The notes beneath the pieces were generated by a model that made no database searches, was not told the DNA's origin, and worked only from the letters and a program-made list of their open reading frames with translations. Shown here one piece after another: positions 49,519 to 61,366 of a stretch of DNA of 64,000 nt (the first letter of the stretch is position 1; each line of letters opens with the position of its first letter). A program made the position numbers and the translations under genes. The stretch is from Lineus longissimus (taxonomy: Eukaryota; Nemertea; Pilidiophora; Heteronemertea; Lineidae). The DNA is taken from positions 27,964,599-28,028,598 of the forward strand of contig NC_088309.1 of the NCBI RefSeq assembly GCF_910592395.1, in the 5' to 3' direction.

Positions 49519-52500
49519 ATGATCATGTCACTGGACCAGGTCGTGGGCAGCTGGGAATACGATACCAGTGAGAATGTCGAGGAATATATGGACGATTTGG
49601 GTGAGTTTCGCCTCAGTTTAATGTTGCTTTTTTGATTATTGCTAGGTTAAACCGATCTGAATAGATAGAAAGAGAATTGTGTTATCGAGTACCACGTTGG
49701 TAAAGATAAAATTAGATACATACGCACTGCCAGAATGATAAACGGGTAATACCGTTCGAGATTCGACTGCTACAAAACGTTGACGCTCCAAATCGACTTG
49801 GAAGTTTGGGTCAACGGACTCACTGTCATTCTGATTGAAGTAGATGTCTTAGTTTGTTTCTGCTGTGAGTTTCTTTCTGTCTTCTTATAAGTGAGAAGCC
49901 TGCTTTACATTTTAAGCAATTGTGTTGAATCAAACTTTGGTCAAGAAGAAAATGACACTGGCACTTGTCGATTTGAATTTGTGTTTGGCATTTAAGACTG
50001 TTTGGAATGAAGATTGTTTCTGAAACGAGTAAGATGAAGGCACAGATTAGTATAAATGAAATACATGTGTGGTCATAGATTTTATCTTCTGGTGTGTAGT
50101 TTTGTTATATGGCAGAAGTCCCTTGCCGTACACCTCCATCAGCTCCATTCAGCGCTCACGATTTCTCTATGGTAACACGCTACTGGTTAGCGTCGGCGAG
50201 ACATTCATCAAACAGGAAACGAGTGTGCTATTTCCAGCCAATGTCTTCCTTCACTTCGCAAATAAGGGCTCGAAGCTTGGCGCTGAAGCCGTTCATCAGT
50301 CATGTCTGTGGTAGTTGCATGTTGGAGGAGAGAGTTACGCTGTTGTCTATTCTCCGTTCTGTCAAAGAGTTTTTGAAGAGTCTCGCTGATCATTCATCAT
50401 TCACCTGTTGCTTAATTATCTTTTGATTTCATAGCTTTCTTTATATCACACCGGTAATTGGATTGTAAGCTGCTAGGTATGCCAGACCAAATAGTTAGGT
50501 GGCTTCATTCTTCTTCAGCGTTCAACCTGCCTAAGTACTATAACCTCAGTCCTGTGGCGGAGATGAAGCGGCTTGTCGCCCGAAGGTCCGGCTGTGTTCC
50601 CCACAGCTTTTCTTCGACCTTCGTGTCCTTGTGAAGGTGGCTATTAGCACGGTTAACGTCTGATATCGCTGCTCGTAATAATCGTCTAACCAATCTGCAA
50701 CTACTGGGTATGAGAAGCATCTGCTCTGCAAACGGTTCTTGTTTGAATCCGTTGAAGCTTCTCCGAGTCTGCCCGATGTTCTGTGCTGCAGAGGCTTATA
50801 TCACAAAAAATATAAATCCGATCGCAAAGTACGATTTCTTCTAACATGATTATGCTCACCATATACCTCGTCTCCGTCTTACAATACTGTGATAACACTG
50901 AGATATGTTGCTGGGACGACAGGTTATTCACATGATGGATATGATTAAAGACGCCGAAGAGACGAATATCAACTGAATACGCTCTCATTTTTTTAAACCG
51001 TGGATGTGATCGGTTCTTTATACCTTTATTTTGTATGTTGTTATTGGTTGAAGGCAGTGCAGCATCTGGTAATAACGCCTTGCAGTCAAGTCTTATGGTG
51101 GTTGAGCAGACATAGCGCTACTTGTCACCAAGAACCTCTTCATTTGGGATAAGTCCCCGGGAACTGCCTACTTCTTGTCACTTGGTGTTGTGTGTCTCGT
51201 CTGGTGATGACTTAGGATACTTCAGACGGACACATACGAACACGTTACATACTTAATGACGGATACTTATGTCAAGCTTGTTCCAGATGACGATCTCGCA
51301 AAAATGGCAAACAGGGTCGTGTATAAGCCCCAAGTGCCAAGCCTAGCCTTACCAGATCCAGAGGCGGTCCATTCGCTATCCCTTCATACGTCCCTCCGTA
51401 TTGGTTAGGCTAGGCCGGTCCACTGCGTCGGGAGTGAATCATACATTTAGCCTCGCGGTTGGTGCGGATATCACCATGCACGGACCTCACTATTGTATGA
51501 GGTCCGTGCCGTTACACAATTCTGACTTCTTCTTTTTCAGGTTTTTGGGGAGAAGTTACAAGTATGAAGTTTTTGTCTTGCCTTATGCATGTATTTCAAG
51601 CTAGCTTTCATGATATTGTGCAATGTCAATAATACATGAATATGTTCTATGAACGCGCCAAAACCCCGACTTCTCTGAGTGCACTTGTCCACTTCACTCC
51701 ACATTGCCAACACGCGCCGGATATCGAGCAGCCGGTAGGTTAAAAATGATCGAGGATGGAATATGAATGTACTATGTATAATAAGGGGAAGCAAGTAATT
51801 CTGGATAGAAGTTGGCCATTCCTGATGAAAAATACAGGAATGCGTCAATAGCTACCGATATTAAAGTAATGAGTGTTGCAAATGATGATCTAATTAATTG
51901 TGAATTGTGGTGATTTACGTGATATTGTTTCACTTTACTACAAGTGAGTCAATAGAGTATATGCTTAGTTGAGCATCATTTGAGTTACGGAAGCTTCCTT
52001 TCATATGTAGAGATGGGTCAAACAAATTGGCACTCTCAAAGGAAGTTCAAAAGCCTACCGCATTAAGGTCAATAAGGTCGTCTGGAAAGCCAGATGGTTT
52101 CCCAGTGAATTTTCAGACCTGCAGTCCTGGCACATTGTACGTGAAGACTCAACCAAATCCAGAAAGCAATACAGACGCAGCTAAGATGTCACACTCATCA
52201 TCAAATATTGACATTCGTTTTCATACTACCCTCCATGTAGTACTTGACATGCTGTTTGCCCAGATCCGTATAGTGTTCGCGAATATCAATTTAGACATGA
52301 TTGCAAATACCGAAAGTCCTTATCTTAATGATTCATCATCTTCATGTGCCTTCATTATATCTCTAAACTTTGTTATATTCTGTAGCCAACTGCCAACAAC
52401 ATATTATTTGCAGTAGGAATCAATGAAATACATGCACAAGGTTGATATGTTGTCAGATTATGTATTTCAAGAATTACTGCAAAGTGAAAATTTGATTTTT

Positions 52501-55500
52501 GAGAAACCATTTGGGGGTCTTGTCCACAATGTCCTCTGGGTCACGCTGTTCAAAAATCACAATCGGGATTCTTATGAAAGCTTCCTTCCGAAAAATTTTG
52601 GCCACGCAGTGAGATATTTTCAGTAGAGCACTCACCCAAGGAGACTCCACAGCGCTGAAGTTTATCTTCAATCTTGTAGGACTCAATAATCAGTCTAAGT
52701 TTCGTATCGCCATGATTTCTTGCCTACCTCACATCTCAAGCGAAACACCTACACGAGGTAATTTGCTACCGACACCGTATGGGTAAGCTACTCTGTATCC
52801 AACACCCCCACCATAGCAACGATACAATTCCTCTTTTCTGCAAAAGATGTGTCTTCTTTGGCGATGAGTTATATCATGAAGTGTGTGCTTGGATTCATAT
52901 GCTGTCTCCCTGCTTTCGTATGAGGTCAAGGCCATTCAATGGATGCATCGCATAGGGATGCATCTTCTGAGGATCGTATTAAAGATGACATTCTTGCGAC
53001 AACATGGGGGTGGCGATCCCCTTGCTCTCATCTGGCCAAGGTCAAGGTCATCTTCCGTCAAGGTCATCTTGCGTGAAATTCATTGGTTTTCTCTTAGTCT
53101 GTTCTTGACTGGCGGGTTTCTCTTGATATGGATGTCACCATAGTACTACGGACCTGGTGTGTGGTGGATGAAACGTATACAACAGGTACTGTTTCGTCTG
53201 CATAGGAGAACCTTTTGCAACGTACGACTATCACATACCAAGCTTGTGAACCTACTCGGATCTATCCTGGTGGGGCCAACAATCGATGTTGTCCTGGGCA
53301 GGCATCTGTCATTCCTATTGATACACTATTGATGTCGGCATCTATGACTCTCCATCACAAGCTTTAAAAATACAGCGAATCTTCACGAATCGTGCATTGT
53401 TTATGACACATGGCTTGAACGCCGATGTTTGATTGTTTATTAATGAATGGTCTATCGTCTGCTCAATGAAGACGCTCATTAATGAAGCTGATATATTGAT
53501 TGACAGGTTGTCAGTTACTATGTTTTACTGTCTGCTGCACATCCTATGAACGATCTTCTTTAACGCTTAAGTGCACGTTCTCTCGTTAGTCAGGGCCCCG
53601 AGGGAAGGGACAAGCTATATGTAGTCAGTGTTTCTGGTCCGGATTGGATATGTTGGTGTTATACCGGCCACTGAAAGAACCACGATCGACTTGAGTTAAG
53701 CCAAAAATGATTAAAGAAAGACTCTCAAAGCACTAGTTATGAGGCCGACAATACATTTTTTTGTGTTCAGATACTTATTTCTGCCCTCGTGCAGTTTTGA
53801 TGGATGTGAAATCCTGAGGAATTCTTGATGCAAAAAAGAATGCCTGACACCCTGATGTCCAAGAGGGGAAGCTGAATGCCAAACCTCATATATCTCGATC
53901 TCAGTGGTGTCCTTAACCTGTTTCAGTGCGCTCCCGTGGTGTGTTAATCGAATCTTCTTACCGTGATCTCATCAATGAGTTCAATCACTGATTGGGTTAA
54001 GACTTGGGCATCGAGGGAAATAACAATGGTTGGATAACAATAACATGTTAGATTACCTCCTCGAGTTACTTGCTAGATCTTACAACATCATTGACACTAA
54101 CAATAAAGTGGCCTTAGTCAGGTGAAGGCTAGGGATGGTGAGGGCACACTCTAATTGACAGGATGGCCGATTCCCGCTTTCTAAACGTTTTCGGAGTTAA
54201 ATGGGACGAAATTGATATTCTGTTTGCACTCGTCTCGAAAGAAGACTCTTGCAACTCAATGTCTATGTTTTATAGTCTAAATGGTATAAGCAATGCATAG
54301 AGTTGAACGTTAAGGCACAGTGTTTTGGTATTTTCGCTCAGGGTCACAGTTGGAAATAAGGAAGACAAGCCAATTCTTCATGAATCTCGATAGAAGCCAG
54401 CAGCTGTGAGACATGGATATGCTCCTTTAGTTCACCCAGTGCGTTCTTGCTGCTAGACTTAAGCAAGTCTACCTTCCCAGTGATCATTCAAGGTGTTCAT
54501 GGGCTAACACAGGTTCACACCTTCGCCGTACGTTTGTTTGATACCGCTAATTAGGCTGTTATCATAGTGTACGCTTTCATTGAGGCTGTTCTTCAAATCT
54601 ACTTGAGTATATGTCCGAAAACGCGTTCTAGCAAGTAGCAGGTCAGGTTATGCGCACGTGGCACTAGAGGTACAGAAATTTGACATTCTATGCGCTGATT
54701 AAAATCGAATCCCGGCCCAACCTTCCGATCACCATCGATACTTTTCACTTGTCACTCGGCGTAACCGAGTGGTACAGAGGCGAACAGTGACCAGTTTGGA
54801 CACATCCTTAGCTACCCCGCTTAGCCAAATTGTTGCTTTCGTTCACTTGGAGCTGGTCAGTCTTGAATCTCAAGATCTTATCATCGCTTAATAGTGATAG
54901 AAACCACAGGAAGCCTAGATGACACTACCAATGTTTGATGTATTCTGCTGTTCCGTGAATACCCTCTCCAACATGAGCATTCCTGCCAGACCTGCACAAG
55001 ACAATATTGAGATTGTAGACCATCTTCGGAATAAGTATTAGTCTGTGGAAACATCTTAAAAGGTCATGGCTTCCAGAGAGATATAATAAAAATTCTGTTC
55101 ATCAACTGGCTAGGAATTCGAACTGATAGCGACGGTTCATGGTCATGAACGAGACATGTGGCGTCCTTCAAGGGCCAATAAAGATGATTTGTTTCCTTAA
55201 TGGAGTGCGCGAACTGCACCCAGATTCTCTCAAGAATTGATCAGGACATTAATCAGGTCTCCAGCCTCGACTGGTGGATCAAGCTCTAATATCGACATTT
55301 ATCACCAGCTGACAGATTTGTGGCGGTCAGTGGCCACACTTTCACCAACCTTTGGGCAGCGACATTCATGGATTGAAATCAGTCTCGATGTCTTGATTAT
55401 TGCTGTGGTAATGTTGTGCTCACTAGTGTCGAAGCCGAGTTGATGGGTTCCTTTGCAACCCTTTGCTGTATCTTTCTGCGATTTGTGTCATCTATAAATT

Positions 55501-58500
55501 TGCTTTTCAAATTGACCTAAATATCACAATGAATTCTTCGCCAGTGGTATCTCTAAAGATGACATAATAAAAGAAATACAATTGGACAAAATGGCGTTTT
55601 GTGGGTTCTTCTAACAATCGCCTCCACTCTGACAACATCAGATATCTTCCAGATCACAATATACATAAATCAGCTATCGGTATGAGGGGAAAGGTAATCC
55701 GTGTTTAGTCTGGGATTTGTGTGGAAAGAAATTGGCTGAATGTGAGCCATGAATATGTCTAGCAAGACATTCTTCACCAACCGCCTCGAGTAATGGCCCA
55801 TGTTGGAATTGCCAGCGTGCTTGGAATACTGAACGGAAGGAGGTGTCGCTGAATGAGAGAGAACAGTCAGTTTGGGATTTTGAAAAGTAATATGTGACAA
55901 GACTGCGTTTTTTCAGCCAATTAGAAGTGCTGGATGCTGCACCACCGGTTCGTCAGAAGAATTCAGCCAATCGCGAGAACTCACTTAATCACGAGGAGTC
56001 CCTTAACAAATAAGATTGCTCGTCAATTCTGCGCAAGGAATGGAGAGAATTGCTGAGTAAGAGGTTAATATGGCCCTTTGTCGAGTCGCATGGAGAACAG
56101 CATTTAACACATAGATACCACATGACACCTAATAACATTGTCTTGAGCTTGTATAATATTCTGTCATTCAATTTCATCGTTTGGGACCATGAATACAAGA
56201 ATGACTCTTCATAATGTACCATCACCTCTGCATTTGGCAGTAACTAATTCGCTATGTAGGCGTAATACCGTTCGCTTGAATTGATGTCGGAAGTCTCGTG
56301 TTCTCGAGTTGTTTTCCTAAACTATTTTGGAGATTCACCGAGAGAATATTTAGTCTGGCGTTCTGAGTTCATGTGGTGAGATCACAGGGTTCGATTGGTG
56401 TCTACTAATGCCGCCTTTGATAGGAGCTTTCTGCGGAATGCTAACCATTAGGCATCACAGCCCGAAAGCTTCGTCTTATTTTCTTTTGAGTTGTGCTGTC
56501 CGTGGAGTTTCTGATCCTAGGTATTGTTAAATGTTAGCCTATGATATGGAACATTAGCATACAATATCAACAGATGGTTGAACGAAACAGGTGGTTCTCT
56601 CACTCGATGGCTGTGAACTGCATTTTCAAGCCTAGCTTCAAACTCCTGTCGCCGACAAACGCGAGGTTGTCGGTAAGTTTGGTTTCTAACAAAATGTCAC
56701 ATAGTAACCTTAATAATCAAAAGTTGATTTCAATTGATGCTTGGGACTAACTGGACGATTACCGCCATTTAGAAACAGTTAACGGCTTGAAATGTATAAT
56801 GTAGGCTACATCAAATGCACCTTATAGGCACTTCACACATTTTGGCGTCATTATGAACAATTTCGCTTTTTCAACATGCAATTTCGGTTCATTCAGATTG
56901 AGATATTGACCTTGATGATATAGATATGGCTTAAATACCACAAAGTATACATATAAATAGGCAGTTTTGGTGAAAGCAGAATATCATCTAGGGCTTGGTT
57001 GATCAAAACAAGGAAAGTCGCCAACTTGACGTGAAGTCTTGGGCAGAAATACTAGGCCACAGGTCCACAAAGAGGAGGTAACATATTGGATGATCAATAG
57101 GCCTAGTTTAGGTTCATGCAACAACTACTGTGCGTATCTCTAAAAAGGATCAATTAGTATGTGATGAATATATACATGTACTCTGTTCCTTTTGTTAATG
57201 TTCTACACGTTACCCATCGAAACGAGTGTATACTTCAGACAAGTCCCGATATGCGTGTCAGCTAACGTGATGCACTGGGATAGTAGGTTATCCGTTATGT
57301 CTGAGTGGTAATCAATGCTAATTAGATAATTAATAATCGTGGTAATCGGCATGTAGACGGTAGTACTTTATTGAATGAGGTCGACGAGGTTTACCGATCA
57401 TGGAGTAAAAATAGGCCTTTTGGAAAAGAGCTACAGTTATAAACTGGGCCGAATAGTCAGAAATAACGAGTATCGAGTATGGGTCTTGGTCAAATCTTTC
57501 GCGAGTGTCGGTATGTGGTAATGAACATGATTCTTGAGCGGATATCGTAACCAAAAGTCAAATGAATCTTAATCGCACATACCGTCTGACCTGCATGTTA
57601 ACTGTAAGTCTGTATCACATGTGATAAGAGATTGGTTTGACTGGTAGTCCGTTCCTCGCATTGACTTGTTCCAATGATAGGCATGTCAAGTTGTGTTCGC
57701 CATCATCAGCTCTCACCGTATCAGTCGACCTGTCGCATATTGATGACCTGAGTGGAAGACGACGCGAGGACGGGTGATGGGAGACGAGATCTGCTATGAT
57801 ACACATGGAACACCAACTCGCCTATCTCTGCAATCTATGCAAACGACGTATGAAAACCTATAAACGTCATGACATCGCTGTCCCCACTTCCATCACATTT
57901 GTGACATGATTATCGTTGTACACCACTGGGACGTTCCAGTGGGAAGACTAACGTAAGGCGAACCTAACCACAGAGATGATCGCAGTAGATCCCGCTGTAT
58001 AATCTGCTGGTGTAACATCGTTCCTCAGAGCTGCCAATCTGAATAGTAGAGCCTGTTTATTTACTCAGTGGACGTCCGAAGGACTACCAATCTGTTGACA
58101 TTGGCAGATTTCGGCTTCCCACTGGAACGTCCCAGTGGTGTACATTACAACAGCAATGTATAGGATGCTTGGCTCAGAATAATGAATGCGTCCTCCTCTT
58201 ATTTCAGGTCTCAGTGATGAGATGAAGGAAAAGGCCCGCCAATCACAACCAAGGTATGAAATAGAACACGATGGCACCACGTGGACATTCCGAGCGATCA
58301 TGGGAGATTTCAAACGCGAGACCAAATTTAAACTTGGTGAAGCATTCCAAACATCAACAATAGATGGACGAGAAGTAACGGTGAGTTCCTAATTCCTCAA
58401 GGCTTGTATCACAATCTAAAAAACTAGGGGTGTCGAGCTTTTGCCAAAGAAGCTTTCGAACCAAGAAGACGTATAAACCAAGATCTCAGTGAAGTAGCGG

Positions 58501-59206
58501 ACTAAGGAAAATTGACATTTCACAGAATCGGAACTATTGTCGAATAAAGAGTGACGAAGTTTCATCATACCATGTTCTTTTAATGACAGTCTTTTTTTCG
58601 TAATTTTCAGAGTACTGTTCGACAAGATGGTAATAAACTAGTGGAAGAACAAGCCCACCCGGCGTTCAATTCAACCATTACTAGATGGGTAGAGGGAGAT
58701 AACTTAATGATGGTGCGTATCGTTGAACACACACCGGGCATTCAATTCCGGGTAGACTGTTTGACTGACTGAGCTTTACCCATTTTTGGTATCATCTTGA
58801 CTACGCACAACCGGCATTTAATTCCTATGGTAGACTGTTTGACAGAATGAGCGAGCTTTACCCCTTTTTGGTATCATCTTGACTACGCACAACCGGCATT
58901 TATTTCTCAGCCATTCGCCTCTTTCTTCATGATATTAGCAGGAATTTGGGACACTCGTTAGGTATTAACCAAGATCATGCTTGGTCGGCACAGACAGCAT
59001 GGCCATGTTTTGATTGGTCAGAACCAGTCACCTAACAGGAAGTCCCACAAGTGGCGAATCACTAGATGGGTAGAGGGACATAATGATGGTACGAGTTGAG
59101 AGATCATTCGAAATTAACTTTGCAATGTCACATCCACCTTCTCTATTTTCAGACAATCACTGCAAAGAGCGTTATGTGTAAAGTCAAGTACAGGAAGACT
59201 GACTAA
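49519..59206 (+). CDS. FABP: Fatty-acid-binding protein (FABP/CRABP family), four exons
   Basis: Exons 49,525-49,600, 58,208-58,380, 58,611-58,712 and 59,153-59,206, with intron phases 1, 0 and 0, give 134 aa, the normal family length. The architecture (four exons with these boundaries) is the classic intracellular lipid-binding protein layout. The protein is a small cytosolic beta-barrel that carries fatty acids, retinoids or similar lipids. Seen in sequence: VGSWEYDTSENVEEYMDDLG (strand A and helix 1), GLSDEMKEKARQ (helix 2), WTFRAIMGDFKRETKFKLGE, DGREVT at the end of exon 2, DGNKLVEEQ in exon 3, and a C-terminal VMCKVKYRKTD carrying an R/K-x-Y-type segment. Two ATGs are possible; 49,525 (MSLDQVVG, A at -3) fits the family better than 49,519 (MIMSLDQ). 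Intron 1 is 8.6 kb. Intron 3 has a tandem duplication and a broken copy of exon 3. Confidence 0.93.
51478..51509. repeat. Perfect 12-bp inverted repeat with 8-base loop
   Basis: GCACGGACCTCA at 51,478-51,489 and its exact reverse complement at 51,498-51,509, separated by CTATTGTA. It lies in FABP intron 1. It could be a small palindromic site or a remnant of a foldback element. Confidence 0.85.
53042..53066 (+). promoter_or_regulatory. Two TCAAGGTCA nuclear-receptor half-sites
   Basis: TCAAGGTCA occurs at 53,042-53,050 and again at 53,058-53,066, with an extra AAGGTCA overlapping the first. This extended half-site is the known target of ERR- and SF-1-type orphan nuclear receptors. Its position in intron 1 of a lipid-binding protein gene makes an enhancer plausible but unproven. 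Confidence 0.35.
57917..58144. mobile_element. MITE-like element with 30-bp terminal inverted repeats
   Basis: The arms at 57,917-57,946 and 58,115-58,144 are exact reverse complements. Inside the arms, CACCACTGGGACGTTCC is bounded by TA on both outer sides, the target duplication expected of Tc1/mariner-type elements. The total is about 228 bp with no coding capacity, so it would be a non-autonomous element moved in trans. Each arm is itself nearly palindromic (CCACTGG, six bases, CCAGTGG). It lies in FABP intron 1, 63 bp before exon 2. Confidence 0.75.
58733..58896. repeat. Tandem duplication of an 82-bp unit in FABP intron 3
   Basis: Two adjacent copies share GTAGACTGTTTGAC, then GAGCTTTACCC, TTTTTGGTATCATCTTGAC and TACGCACAACCGG in the same order, differing by a few substitutions and small indels. 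It starts 20 bp after exon 3. Confidence 0.93.
59042..59093 (+). pseudogene. Degenerate copy of the 3' half of FABP exon 3
   Basis: The segment ACTAGATGGGTAGAGGGA followed by TAATGATGGT repeats the end of exon 3 (58,681-58,714) including its donor region (GTACG against GTGCG), with a short internal deletion. Weaker similarity extends leftward to a CCCAC...GGCG stretch. The internal deletion would disrupt the reading frame. It lies 60 bp before exon 4 and shows that part of exon 3 was duplicated within the gene. Confidence 0.75.
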
Positions 59207-60753
59207 ACAACAGGATATCATCATCTTTCACCGATAGGTGGCGCCTGTGTCATCCAGTATTCAAACTGATTGACAACATGCGATTTGGTGAATGGACATG
59301 TACGAGTGGCGTCTAAGCCGTCACGTAGAGTCAAATACGTGTGCGGCCAGTTTGGCCGTAGTGGAACATAACTTCATCTCTGTGATTGTTTTTGCTGGTT
59401 ATATCATGACGTTCTGCACATGCGCAATCCAATGCTATATATACTAAGGTCGTTTATAAACAGAAAAGTTGTTTTGAAAAGTTGGTTTCTCCGGCGATAC
59501 ATGATCCCCTCCCCCATATGTCCCCATGCCTTGTTCCAAGTTGTGACGCCAGAATAGTTAGCTGAGCTTTGTCTCCATAAGGACGGCACAGGTTGGCTGA
59601 ATGTGCGGCATACACCGCCTGGTGGAGACCACTCGATACCTTCTCTAAAACAGGTTTGGAGCTGAGAACAAGAATTCACCGGAATTTACCGTTTAAGTGT
59701 CATAAACTGAGAATGTGAATCAGAAATTTCGTTGTTCATCGATGTAAATGGTGAAGAGGCATGTTCAATCATGGTTCCTCACGTTTTAGCTGCGTTTTTA
59801 CTTACTATAGTTGTCCGTGCAAGGATCTAGTTAGATATCTACTATATAGCGTTGGCAGAACCCTTCAAGAAAGTTTTAATCTACAACGTGTGGAGAAAGG
59901 GAATATAGGGAACTCCCAGTGGAGGTCACCAGAATCGTGAATTGTTTGGTTAGCCTGGCACTGTTGTGGCTGAAGCCACGCCTGTACCACCAGCATGTAC
60001 GTGCCATGGCCAGACGGCGCTCGGCTCGTATTCAAAGCAGGTGAATCCTTTAGTTGGGTCGGACCAGGCCGGTCTAGCGAATCGCAATCGGGAATTTCGA
60101 ACTAGTAAAAAAGTTTCAAAATTTGCTTGTGAAGTCACCCGGTTGGGTCGACAATACCACAGGTGTATGAAGATCAAAACAACAGCCCAGCTGACAACAC
60201 TTATCAAAGAATAGATGAAAGACTATATTTTGATGCGTGATGTTAGTTGGGCTGGCGCCTGTATTCAGTAAACCTGTGACTCCACCAGCGCCATCTAATC
60301 GTATTGCTTCTTGAATGTCATTGTGGACGGCGCGTTCTTGTTCCAGGTTGAGATTGGCCCAACCCATCAAATTGTCACCGATTTTAGTGAGTACTAGTCT
60401 ACGAATCGTATCCATTCTGTCATAGGTTATTCGATCTCATCCACCCTATAAGCCGTATTTCATTAGTTCACTCAACGTTTTGGTTTGTTGGTCGACATAA
60501 ACTCCGACAAATACATCTGACAAGCGTTCTTTCCTTATGAATATCAATGTACGTATGTAATATTTGCAACGAATTAAATGTGGTGCATGAATGTTCACTT
60601 CATCGTTCGCGTAAGTCCATAGGGAGTTCTCGCAAATCACCCAAAACGCCAGCATGAACGCCTATCTCTTGTTTGACCTCCTGATAACGAAGACGAACAA
60701 TATAGGATAGGCGTTCACGAGGACGTTTCGGGGCTTTGCGAAAACTCCTATTG
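59207..60753. other. Gene-poor stretch after the FABP gene, with possible minus-strand fragments
   Basis: Frames on the minus strand at 60,415-60,270 (MDTIRRLVLTKIGDNLMGW, after an acceptor ctatgacag) and 60,090-59,963 (ending ATTVPG-stop) look somewhat protein-like but I could not join them in phase to each other or to the exon at 61,200. A 50-bp segment at 59,939-59,982 recurs near 60,943. Confidence 0.35.
59939..59982. repeat. Dispersed repeat, copy 1
   Basis: Contains ATTGTTTGGTTAGCCTGGC followed by ACTGTTGTGGCTGAAGCC. A second copy with two or three differences lies at 60,943-60,982. No tRNA-like boxes and no flanking duplication are evident. Confidence 0.7.
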
Positions 60754-61201
60754 TCACAAGAATAGAATCAAGTCGGATTTGTCCGAATATCTCGTGATGC
60801 AATCGTACATGTGTAGGCCTATGTCTCGCAAAATCCGCTGAAGAAATCGACATTTGATCCCAGCGGCGTTGGTTAGACAACCAGACCCAGCCTGGCAGAA
60901 GTGATACCAGTGGTTCTCGAGGTTGGATTCCCAGAATCGAGATTGTTTGGTTAGCCTGGCACTGTTATGACTGAAGCCGTCAGGGGCTTGCCATCTTGGC
61001 CTATGATATAAGACAGCCAAGTTCAGTGCATCAACCTTTATCGTCAGTTGCGTAGTTGTCACGCTTTCACAACCATGGCACCAGACCGCCTTCTCAGCGG
61101 CACCACCATCAGTGAAAGGGATACCAAATGCTTCCTTCATCTCATAACAGGTGACACCACTGCCACAGTCCCAGGGTGATAGGGAGCCAATCGACACACA
61201 C
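60754..61201 (-). CDS. Possible exon of an unrecognised gene
   Basis: After a good acceptor (aatagctgcag|ATA) the frame reads IGCVSIGSLSPWDCGSGV, then MKEAFGIPFTDGG, EKAVWCHGCES and TTTQLTIK, before becoming less convincing. The first 60 codons have coding-like composition with several Cys and Trp. A possible donor (AAG|GTTGAT) lies after TIK near 61,035; beyond it the frame runs into the second copy of the dispersed repeat. It joins in phase 0 with a candidate first exon at 61,476. I recognise no domain, and the whole could be a decayed mobile-element gene. Confidence 0.3.
60943..60982. repeat. Dispersed repeat, copy 2
   Basis: Matches the segment at 59,939-59,982 over about 40 bases, with small substitutions in the middle (gttRtgRctgaagcc). 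The two copies are in the same orientation, 1 kb apart. Confidence 0.7.
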
Positions 61202-61366
61202 CCTATCTGCAGCTATTAGGACAAATATGTGCTCCCTGGACTCGGTATCGATTGAGAAAACACAAATGTTTTGAAACCCCTTAATTCCTCATGTGGCGTT
61301 CGCTTCCATGCGCAAGCATACAACCTAATTAGACCCAGAAGTGCATTTCCGGTCCACAAATTACTT

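Larger units (their letters stand above)
49601..57916. other. FABP intron 1, most of its length
   Basis: No coding exon recognised on either strand. It holds a perfect 12-bp hairpin at 51,478-51,509 and a pair of nuclear-receptor-type half-sites at 53,042-53,066. Open frames in it are short and random-looking; several begin with non-ATG codons. Confidence 0.5.

Noticed and set aside
50208-50731. Overlapping minus-strand frames in FABP intron 1
   Set aside because: No consistent frame, no recognisable domain, and non-ATG starts for several; may be an old unrelated insertion, but unsupported.
52027-52416. 129-codon open frame in FABP intron 1
   Set aside because: It starts with TTG, lies inside an intron, and its translation is low in character with no domain.
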